DNA from: Thraustochytrium sp. TN22
Taxonomy: Eukaryota; Sar; Bigyra; Thraustochytrida; Thraustochytriidae
Direction of reading: 5' to 3'
Length of the DNA: 64,000 bases
NCBI GenBank assembly: GCA_013306675.1
Contig: JABLUY010000002.1
Coordinates: forward strand, 434,001 to 498,000
The notes under the pieces are model-generated. The model was not told where the DNA came from, searched no databases, and saw only the letters and a list, made by a program, of their open reading frames with translations. The position numbers were made by a program, and so were the translations under genes. How positions within the stretch are numbered: the stretch's first letter is position 1; each line of letters starts with the position of its first letter. Of the stretch, positions 57,201 to 64,000 are shown piece after piece.

Positions 57201-57883
57201 TTCTCGCCCGCGTCGCCTTCGTCGCCGCCTCTTCCTCCCTCTTCGCCACGTACCAGCGCCTGGCCGTGGTCGCGGCCGTCTTCCGCCGCCATGGCTCGCT
57301 CCGCTGCACTCCAAACTTCGATCTCCGCTGCACACGTCGCGCCGCGTCGCCTGCCTCCAGGCCCTCCGTCTACCGCGCGCGCCCCTGCGGCACCGCCGCG
57401 CCCGCGCCCGCCACGCCCCGCGACGTACGCGGCGGAGTTCTGCAAAAACCAAAGCCGATGCCTGCGAGAAAATGCGAGAAAATGCGAGCCTCCGGGGACC
57501 CTGCGCACCCCCGTGCGCGCCAACGGCTCGCTTTCCCGCCGATGTTTCCCCGGCGCAGCGCGCCCCTGCTTGCACCGGGTCACACGGCGCTATTTCCTGG
57601 CGCCCCAAGGCCCTCACGGAGAAACCTTCCCCGAGGGGGCGCCACTGCCCCCTGCGCCACTGGGGCGGAGGCAACCCGTGGCTCGGCGCGCGGCGCCTTA
57701 CGGCCGCGGTCGCGCGCCGGGCCGGGAGCAGGGCGGGTAAGGTGGCGGGGCGCGCGGGATTGATGGCGGGGAGGCGGCGGGAAGGAGGGGAAGAGGGGCA
57801 GGGCGCGGCCGGAGCATAGCGGGATTGAGGAGGAGAGGGAGGAGGAGCGGAGAGAGAGGCAGGAGCAGGCGGCGAGCAGCAAG
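57201..57883. promoter_or_regulatory. Divergent promoter region of CFAP251 and uS11
   Basis: The 683 bp between head-to-head CFAP251 and uS11 must hold both promoters. It is GC-rich and has purine-rich sequence (GGAGGAGAGGGAGG type, about 57818-57870) just before the uS11 ATG. No CCAAT or TATA element was found. Open frames on both strands are shadows of biased base composition. Confidence 0.4.
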
Positions 57884-58339
57884 ATGGCCAGCATGAAGAA
57901 GAAGGGCGCCGCCGTGGAGGAGAAGACGACCCTGGGCCCGAACCGGCGCGAGAACGAGCACCTGTTCGCCGTGGCTCACATCTACGCGAGCTTCAACGAC
58001 ACCTTCGTGCACGTGACCGATATCTCGGGCCGCGAGACGCTCGTCCGCGTGACCGGCGGCATGAAGGTCAAGGCCGACCGCGACGAGTCGTCGCCGTACG
58101 CCGCCATGCTTGCCGCGCAGGACGTCGCCGCCCGCCTGAAGGAGCTCGGCGTGACCGCCCTGCACATCAAGCTGCGCGCCACTGGTGGCAGCAAGACCAA
58201 GACCCCGGGCCCGGGCGCCCAGTCGGCCATGCGCGCGCTCGCCCGCGCCGGCATGACCATCGGCCGCATTGAGGACGTCACGCCCATCCCGCACGATAGC
58301 ACCCGCCGCAAGGGTGGTAAGCGCGGTCGCCGCCTGTAA
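57884..58339 (+). CDS. RPS14: 40S ribosomal protein uS11 (RPS14)
   Basis: uS11 lies on the platform of the small ribosomal subunit near the mRNA exit and the 3' end of 18S rRNA. The 151 residues equal the human length. Matches run through the whole protein: [98 protein letters not shown] and the basic C-terminus [14 protein letters not shown]. Single exon without an intron, though RPS14 carries introns in many eukaryotes. Confidence 0.98.
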   Translation: MASMKKKGAAVEEKTTLGPNRRENEHLFAVAHIYASFNDTFVHVTDISGRETLVRVTGGMKVKADRDESSPYAAMLAAQDVAARLKELGVTALHIKLRATGGSKTKTPGPGAQSAMRALARAGMTIGRIEDVTPIPHDSTRRKGGKRGRRL

Positions 58340-59122
58340 GGCGCCGGCGATGGGCTTATGCTCCGTCGACACTCCGTCTCCTGCTGGCTGCTCTGGGCGT
58401 ACCAGGGGCCACACGCCGTCAGGCGTGCAGCTCTGGGCGCGCTCATCTCTCCCAGCGTCGGTCTTGGGACCCCACCGGCGCGCCGTCGCGCAGGGGTGGC
58501 CGCCCTCGGGCGCCCAGCCTCTGCCCCGGGTCCCGCGCGCTCGCTCTGGAGCGCGTCTCTATTCCGTCTGGCCGCGGGCATCCATTTGTCTTCTTTCCAC
58601 CCTCATTTCGTAGCGTAGAACCGATCGATGTTTGCTCTGGCTGGCTGTGGTCGTTCTTGGCTTCTTCGGCGAAATGAGCTGATTCGAATGCGTCGCCGTC
58701 AGTGTGTCACAGTTGTACCCAGTCGATTCCAGTGGCTTGCGCATGAGTCTGTCTTAGCCCTTCTTTTTGCAGTGGCGCTTGTTTGCCCGCCGACGTGCGT
58801 CGTCTCGCCAGCACCCATGCAACTTGACTAAAAGTACGAGGAAGAGGTCGTCCTTGGAACTTACTTCGATGATTGCGACCCGAGGATGGGGCGTTGGGAA
58901 AGAACCGAAACCTTTGCGGACTTGATCGCGCACATGTCCAAGGCGCTCTCGTACCAAAAAGAGGTTGTCCTTGTACATGCCTGAGTGCCACTCGAGGATC
59001 GGGCGTTGAAAAGGACCTTTGCGGACTTGATCGCGCACACGTCCAAGGCGCTCTCGTACCAGGTTCTCTGGAGCAATCTTCTAACGTAAGGTTACAGACT
59101 ACTTACAAAGAAGGCGAAGCGA
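58340..59122. other. Convergent gap between uS11 and the polycystin-like gene
   Basis: This gap holds the 3' regions of two converging genes and a tandem duplication (58844-59061, listed separately). Several minus-strand frames run through the duplication but match no family I know. Confidence 0.5.
58844..59061. repeat. Imperfect tandem duplication, unit about 100-117 bp
   Basis: Two copies lie at 58844-58960 and 58961-59061. Both begin GAGG[TC][CT]GTCCTTG and share an almost identical core, CCTTTGCGGACTTGATCGCG, at 58911 and 59016. The copies differ by small insertions and deletions near their starts, whereas the last 50 bp are nearly unchanged. It may be a satellite-like unit or the remains of a repeat-containing gene read on the minus strand. 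Confidence 0.75.
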
Positions 59123-62100
59123 TCAGGAGGCCACTGGGGCGCGATGGACATGTACAGACGGAGGAGGGGCAAGGAGGGCGACGCTGCGACGCATTTCGTC
59201 AATGCTGCGGCGCATGGCGGCCTCGTCGTTCTGGAGATTATCCAGGTCATGAAGGAGAATAGCGAGCGAGACGGAGCTGGTGTCGCGAAGCCGGAGGACG
59301 CGCTCTGTAAGCACTGCAATCTCAGCAGCGTCGGAGCGCGTCTCTCTCCACTGATTGATGGTAATGCGGCGACGGCGGCCCTCGGCAGCAGCAATATCAG
59401 CTGCGGAGGGCTTGCCCGAGGAGGATGTGCTGCGTTTGCCGCTCGACGAGGAGCCGCCGCCGTACGAGGTGCCGGTCGTGGCGGAGAAGGACCCACCTGA
59501 GGAGCCGTAAGCACCTGCGCCGAGCGAGGGCGCCGGGCCGGCGAAGGAGGCGTAGGCGGAGGAGGCGTAGGAGGACACGGAGTGCCTGGTCGTGCCCCCG
59601 CGGTGTCGCGCGAGGGCCTCACGCTCGTAGCGGCGCGCGACGCTGGCCTCGTAGACGTTGCCGTGGCCGACGAGGTCCATGATGGCGAGCACGTCCTCCT
59701 CGAGTACGTGGTTGCGGCCGCTCTGCACGACGTCGGCGATCTCACGGTAGCTGATGAGCACCTTGTCTCGATTCTCGGGGCGCGCCGCGTAGAGCTGCAG
59801 GCGCTCGAGCGCGATGTGCGGGTCGAGGTGCCGGTTTGATGATTTGCGGAGGCGGAAGGCGACGCGCGGATCGAGCAGGGCGCAGAGCCAGGCGACGGAG
59901 CTGTTCGCCATGTTAGCGAGGGCCGCCAGGGCGGTTCGCAGGGCTGGGCGCGGCGCAGGCCCCGCGGCGAGGTGGAGAGATGCGGGCGACGCAAGTTGTT
60001 TGCCCAGGACCTTGTCGAGGCGCGTGGTGTAGCGCGTAGGCGGCGAGGAGGACGGGCCACGCCTGGCGCGGGTCGGCGAGGAGGAGGAGGAGGTCGACAG
60101 GGTGGCATCTTGGGCGGAGGAGCTCTCGGCGGCGACGCGGAGTGCGCGCGCTTGGATGGCCTTGTCGTCCTCGCCGAGGTCGTTGTCTGGATCGTCAACG
60201 TCTTTGGTCACGGCGCTGGTCGCGCCGTCGGAGCCGTCGTCGGTCTTGGCGGCGGTGTCACGGAGAAGAGCGAGGGTCTCCTCAGCGCGCAGCGCGCGCG
60301 CGTCGGCGGCCGCCTGCTCGGTGCGCTGTCGGTCCTCCGCGGAGACGAGGACGATGGCGAAGAAGAAGGCAGCGACGCACAGCGCGGAAAAGGGGATGAC
60401 GACGAAGAACTCGAAGAGCCAGAGGAGCGGGAAAAAGCGAACGCGCACGTTGGACGCGAGCTCGTAGGGGCCGTCGAAGATGCGCTGCGGTTGCATGAGC
60501 GAGGCCCAGGCGGAGGTGCCGGCGTCGACGTGCATGAGAACGACGGAGAGCAGCGCGTCGTAGTAGCTGGCGAACTGCGCGAAGGAGGCGTGCAGCGTGA
60601 CGAGGTTGGCCATGGCGAAGACAATCCAGCAGGAGGCGAGCACGAGGAAGGGCGCGAGCAAGAAGTAGACCCCGCGTGAGATGGCGGCCCAGGTGAGCGC
60701 GAGCGAGGGCGCGAGCGCGACGTACTTCATGAGGCGCAGCGAGAGCACGAGCAGCACGAGGCCGACGAGCTGGCGCGTGCGGTGCATTTGCATGACGTAT
60801 GACTCGTAGTCGCAGACAACGGCATCGTCGACGGTGGCCGGGTCGAGCAGGTCGCCGTAGACGAGGCCGCGTTGCGCGATGTGCGCGAGCAGCACGCAGT
60901 ACAGCACGAGGAGCGTGAGGTCGACGAGGTGCCAAACGGACCAGGCGGCGACCAGCAGGCGCAGGCGCGCGGCGCGCTCGGCGCCACGTGCGCGGCAGAG
61001 CGCGCGCGCCAGCGCACGCGGGTGCACGAGGCGTACGGCGGTGACGGCGATGGCGGCGCTCAGCAGGACGGCAAGCAGAACGGCGGCCGGTGCAAGGTTG
61101 CCGCTCGCCGTGTCGGCGCCGAGCTGCGCGAGCGCCAGAACGCGCTGCGACGGTTGCACGACGCCAGTGAGGCTGATTTGCAGCGAGAGGCGCATGGCCG
61201 TGACGGACTCCGCCGGCAGGCTGCCCTCGACGAAGGCCGTGGTGAGGCTCCGCGTGTTGCCGTCGGCCCAGGCGAAGGTGTAGGTGTCCGGGTCGACGGT
61301 GGCCTCGGTAACCTCGGCGTGGCGCGTGGTGAACTCGATGGCGCCCACGCGGTCCTGGAAGGCGGCGTTGCTCAGCGACGCGTTGATGGCGAAGGCCTGC
61401 CAGCCGTCCTCGGCCAGGTAGCAGCCCGGGCGCGCCCCAAAGGCGACCACGGCGCAGCCCTCCAGGCTCGCGTCCATGAGCAGGCGGTCGCGCAGCGGAG
61501 AGGCGTCCGCGCCGCGCTGCCACAGACCGTTGAGCACTTCGGTCGTCTCCGAGTCGTCGCTAGCGAGGCCATCGAAGCAGAGTGGACCGCTGCTGCGCCG
61601 CAGGCGCGCCGTGGCGCAGACCAGGTTGACGTCATCGAAGGCGGTCGAGTCGAGGTCCTGGCGTGCGAGGCAAGACGCGCCCTCCGAGGACGCCCGCGAG
61701 CCCTGCAGCACGTCGCTGCGCTGCTGCTCCTGGCGCGCGCGCGCGTTGCAGACGCCTGTGGCCGATCCGGGCTGGCACACCTGGAAGGCGATCATGTTGC
61801 CAAAGCTCGCGAAGTAGTCGTCCATCGTCTGCACCTCAAAGCCGCGGATGCGCAGGATCAGCGCCGTCTCCTCCACGCCCTCGTCGCCCACGCGCAGGAC
61901 AGGCCGCGTCACCACGGTCCACCAGGCCAGGGCCGCCTGCAACTGCGTCCCGGCGAAGAGTATCGCCGTCGCCTGGCCCCCGGCCACGGCCACCGCGGCC
62001 ACCAGCAGCAGCGCCAGCCACGTCACGTGCCAGCACACGCCTCGCCGCAGCTGGCCCTGCTGCACGCGCCGGTCGCACCGCTCCAGCAGCAGCTCCAGCG

Positions 62101-62209
62101 GCACGCAGCAGTTGCGCTCGCGCCATGCCCGCCGCGCGGGCGGCACGGCCGCTGCGCCCGCCGCCGCCGCCGCCGCCCCCGCCGCCTCTGCGCCCGCCGC
62201 CCGCCCCAT
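59123..62209 (-). CDS. Polycystin-like (PKD2/TRPP) cation channel
   Basis: The 1028-residue protein has the polycystin layout. A first helix at about 60-84 (WLALLLVAAVAVAGGQATA) is followed by a large extracytosolic domain to about 370, containing paired cysteines and NASLSNAAF. Five more helices follow: VLLAVLLSAAIAVTAVRLV, WHLVDLTLLVLYCVLLAHI, VGLVLLVLSLRLMKYVALA, FLLAPFLVLASCWIVFAMAN and LWLFEFFVVIPFSALCVAAF. The RLMKYV segment and the loop before the last helix match the channel domain. The pore loop (FAQFASYYDALLSVVLMHVD) lacks the usual Leu-Gly-Asp filter. The cytosolic C-terminus has a short coiled coil and Ser/Thr/Gly-rich low-complexity sequence. Polycystins often sit in cilia, consistent with the neighbouring ciliary genes. 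The family call is fairly firm; ion selectivity is unknown. Confidence 0.8.
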   Translation of the reverse strand: MGRAAGAEAAGAAAAAAGAAAVPPARRAWRERNCCVPLELLLERCDRRVQQGQLRRGVCWHVTWLALLLVAAVAVAGGQATAILFAGTQLQAALAWWTVVTRPVLRVGDEGVEETALILRIRGFEVQTMDDYFASFGNMIAFQVCQPGSATGVCNARARQEQQRSDVLQGSRASSEGASCLARQDLDSTAFDDVNLVCATARLRRSSGPLCFDGLASDDSETTEVLNGLWQRGADASPLRDRLLMDASLEGCAVVAFGARPGCYLAEDGWQAFAINASLSNAAFQDRVGAIEFTTRHAEVTEATVDPDTYTFAWADGNTRSLTTAFVEGSLPAESVTAMRLSLQISLTGVVQPSQRVLALAQLGADTASGNLAPAAVLLAVLLSAAIAVTAVRLVHPRALARALCRARGAERAARLRLLVAAWSVWHLVDLTLLVLYCVLLAHIAQRGLVYGDLLDPATVDDAVVCDYESYVMQMHRTRQLVGLVLLVLSLRLMKYVALAPSLALTWAAISRGVYFLLAPFLVLASCWIVFAMANLVTLHASFAQFASYYDALLSVVLMHVDAGTSAWASLMQPQRIFDGPYELASNVRVRFFPLLWLFEFFVVIPFSALCVAAFFFAIVLVSAEDRQRTEQAAADARALRAEETLALLRDTAAKTDDGSDGATSAVTKDVDDPDNDLGEDDKAIQARALRVAAESSSAQDATLSTSSSSSPTRARRGPSSSPPTRYTTRLDKVLGKQLASPASLHLAAGPAPRPALRTALAALANMANSSVAWLCALLDPRVAFRLRKSSNRHLDPHIALERLQLYAARPENRDKVLISYREIADVVQSGRNHVLEEDVLAIMDLVGHGNVYEASVARRYEREALARHRGGTTRHSVSSYASSAYASFAGPAPSLGAGAYGSSGGSFSATTGTSYGGGSSSSGKRSTSSSGKPSAADIAAAEGRRRRITINQWRETRSDAAEIAVLTERVLRLRDTSSVSLAILLHDLDNLQNDEAAMRRSIDEMRRSVALLAPPPSVHVHRAPVAS

Positions 62210-62220
62210 GCTCGTCGCGG

Positions 62221-62290
62221 CTACGACGACGCGGCTACGCCGACGCGGCTACGCCGACGCGGCGACGCCGACGCGGCGACGCCGACGCGG
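62221..62290. repeat. 14-bp minisatellite, five units, upstream of the polycystin-like gene
   Basis: Five head-to-tail units of consensus C[TG]ACGCCGACGCGG fill 62221-62290 without gaps. The block ends 12 bp from the ATG at 62209, so it probably lies in the 5' untranslated leader. Its GC-rich CGNCG content could form stable RNA structure. Confidence 0.9.
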
Positions 62291-62742
62291 CTCTGGCGCT
62301 CGGACGTTGACGCGAGGTCCGGGTCACGGTCCTCCTCGGCCACGTACAGCTCCGGGAAGGGCAGCGCCGGGGACCCTTGCAAGCGTGCCGGCAAGGCGAG
62401 CGAGGCGAGCGACGCCAAGGACGCGTTGACCAGGCGAGCAAGGCCGGGCAGGGTGGGCGAGGCAAGCGACGAGGGCGAGATGGCTGTCGGCAGGGCATGA
62501 TGCAGGCCTCCAGGCAAGATGAGGCTTGTCAACTTGGGCAAGTCCGGCAGTTGACGCGGAGCTTGACGAGAGAGAGAGGGAGTGCTTGCTCGTGCCCATG
62601 ACGACGATCAGCGGAGCTGGAGTGGCCGAGCGACTCGGGGCGAGCAGTCAGCATTTTCTTCAAGTTCTTGAGAGGTGCTTCGCATGCCTCCGCGGACCGC
62701 GACCTTCACAGAGTATCAGTGGTAGTTAAGTTACCACGTACC

Positions 62743-63000
62743 ACGGAGGCGGTCAAGGACGCAGGACAGCAAGTCGCCAAGCCAGTTGATTGGCGAACTC
62801 TAGCTTGTAGGAGTAGAGTTCTAGCTGTAACTAACTTAGCCAGCTGGCTGCCTGGCCGCTGGCAGTTGACTGGCTAGTACGTCTTACAAGCCCGGCCAGG
62901 CCAGTGCTTCAGATTATCAAGCAACTTACCACAGAGGCAGTCCAGAACGGAGGACAGCAAGTCGTCAGAGGCAGTCCAGAACGGAGGACAGCAAGTCGCC
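62743..63000. repeat. Decayed direct repeats with an exact 34-bp tandem pair
   Basis: A 34-bp unit, CAGAGGCAGTCCAGAACGGA and onward to AAGTCG, occurs in tandem at 62933-62966 and 62967-63000 with one difference. A diverged copy lies at 62743-62776. Flanking sequence is also related (GTTGATTGGCGAAC near 62785 and ATTGATTGGCTAAC near 63008; later CGGCCAGGCCAGTGCTT near 62894 and CAGCCAGGCCACTGCTT near 63082). A larger unit of roughly 190-220 bp therefore seems to have been duplicated first, and the 34-bp block again later. Confidence 0.75.
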
Positions 63001-64000
63001 AAGATAATTGATTGGCTAACGCTGAATGCCTGACCGTTGGCTGGCTTGAGGATGAATTTGACTGCGAACGCCTCGCATGCCCAGCCAGGCCACTGCTTTC
63101 AAACTCTCCAGGAGAGGTGCCATGGACTTGCGTCGTTTGTGCAAGCACGGATTTGGCCGCCAGCCGGGCCAGCCCACAGCATGGGACCGAAAGGCAGAAG
63201 GCGAGCGACGACCGTTGAGAATTCGAGTATCGAGAGCCGCACAATTAAAGCCAATCAAATGGGGTTGGTGCACGGCAGTTGGCGGGCCGTAAGTTTAGCC
63301 GGAGGACACTGGGCAGGCGTGGTCCTCTCTCGTCGCGACAGCAACGCACCACGCAAGCGGTAACTTATGGATGCATTGCATGCGACGCGATCCTACATTT
63401 GTCCTCGTCGCTGCCTCATCGCACCACTTGCATTTCGTGCACCGTTTGCTCCTCCTTGGCCCGGCGGGGTGGCAGCGCGAGCCGCCGTTAGTGTCAACCC
63501 ACCTTGGCCGCCGGTGCAGAGACCGTACGAAGCCGGCGCCTTACTAGTAACTACTAAGCCAGCCGCTAAGCCAGCGGCTAAGCCAGGGGCCAGGCGGCGC
63601 CCGGAAGCGCGCGCCGCGCGCGGCAGCGCCACGTCGGGCGCGTCCCCGCGGCAGCCCGGCTGCCCCGGCAGTTGGCTTCGGCGGTCCGGGGCCGGGGTGC
63701 GGCGGCACTGCGGCCAGAGCACGCCGGGACCGCCGGGCCAAGCGGCCCACATCTCCCCGCAGAAGAATCTAGGGGTAGCGTAGAAGAGCCAGAGGCAGCG
63801 ACAACCTGGGCCCGGCAGCAGTGGGCCGGCACGGCACGAGCCAGGTCGACACGCGTTGCGCCGTTGACACGCTGGGCTCGCGAGCCTGAGCGAGCCGTGA
63901 TCGCTGGTCCCAGAACCCTGGACCGAAGATGTGATGCGTGGGCATGAGCGGTGCGCTGTCGTCATTGCACCATGCGACAGGCCGACGTTCAATGCCGCCG

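Larger units (their letters stand above)
62210..64000. other. Gene-poor right end of the window
   Basis: No gene is supported in these 1.8 kb. The region contains the 5' leader and promoter of the polycystin-like gene, a 14-bp minisatellite and decayed direct repeats (both listed separately). The long minus-strand frame from 63992 is Arg/Gly/Pro/Ala-rich without recognisable motifs. Inverted CCAAT motifs (ATTGG) occur at about 62789 and 63011, once in each repeat copy. Confidence 0.5.

Noticed and set aside
60872-62500. Plus-strand frame of 542 codons
   Set aside because: Antisense of the polycystin-like gene and its minisatellite; Arg/Gly/Ala-rich without motifs.
62933-63000. 34-bp near-identical repeats considered as CRISPR
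   Set aside because: The copies are directly adjacent with no spacers, only two in number, and the genome is eukaryotic.
63393-63992. Minus-strand frame of 199 codons at the right end
   Set aside because: Composition is Arg/Gly/Pro/Ala-rich as expected by chance in GC-rich DNA; no motif seen.

Overview
The window looks like nuclear DNA from a GC-rich, intron-poor, flagellated eukaryote. The evidence is a set of single-copy eukaryotic genes (pelota, IFT140, midasin, PWP1, uS11, CFAP251), GT-AG introns that are few and short (81, 94 and 171 bp in the cases I could resolve), and intraflagellar transport and radial-spoke proteins that imply a motile cilium. A heterotrophic protist such as a thraustochytrid-like stramenopile would fit, but that placement is inference only. 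I saw no mobile element, CRISPR array, rRNA or convincing tRNA.

Layout: 0.8-2.4 kb pelota (ribosome rescue), then 1.8 kb with little content apart from a doubtful reverse-strand ORF and simple repeats. 4.2-20.5 kb holds four head-to-tail paralogous receptor genes. Each encodes a secretion signal, four tandem modules resembling the sCache_2 fold, an EGF-like cysteine knot and a class C (GABA-B-like) seven-helix domain. 21.0-25.9 kb IFT140. 26.4-27.4 kb (minus) an MTD1-type NAD-dependent methylene-THF dehydrogenase. 28.9-29.4 kb a small EF-hand protein. 29.7-47.2 kb (minus) midasin/REA1 as one 17.5-kb open frame. 47.8-49.6 kb PWP1, divergent from midasin. 49.8-51.1 kb (minus) a Golgi-type carbohydrate sulfotransferase. 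51.4-53.3 kb (minus) a secreted serine carboxypeptidase with duplicated Cys-rich repeats. 53.9-57.2 kb (minus) CFAP251 with a small first exon. 57.9-58.3 kb uS11/RPS14. 59.1-62.2 kb (minus) a polycystin-like channel. The last 1.8 kb is gene-poor and carries decayed direct repeats.

How they fit together: two themes recur. One is ribosome production and quality control (pelota, midasin, PWP1, uS11), with midasin and PWP1 sharing a 627-bp divergent promoter region. The other is the flagellum and environmental sensing (IFT140, CFAP251, a polycystin-like channel and the four receptors). The receptor cluster is the most novel content. Four stacked small-molecule-sensing modules on a class C GPCR is an architecture I do not know as a described family, although animal GPR158/GPR179 join one Cache domain and an EGF-like linker to a class C core. 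The paralogs also look mosaic, with different segments pairing different copies, which suggests gene conversion inside the array.
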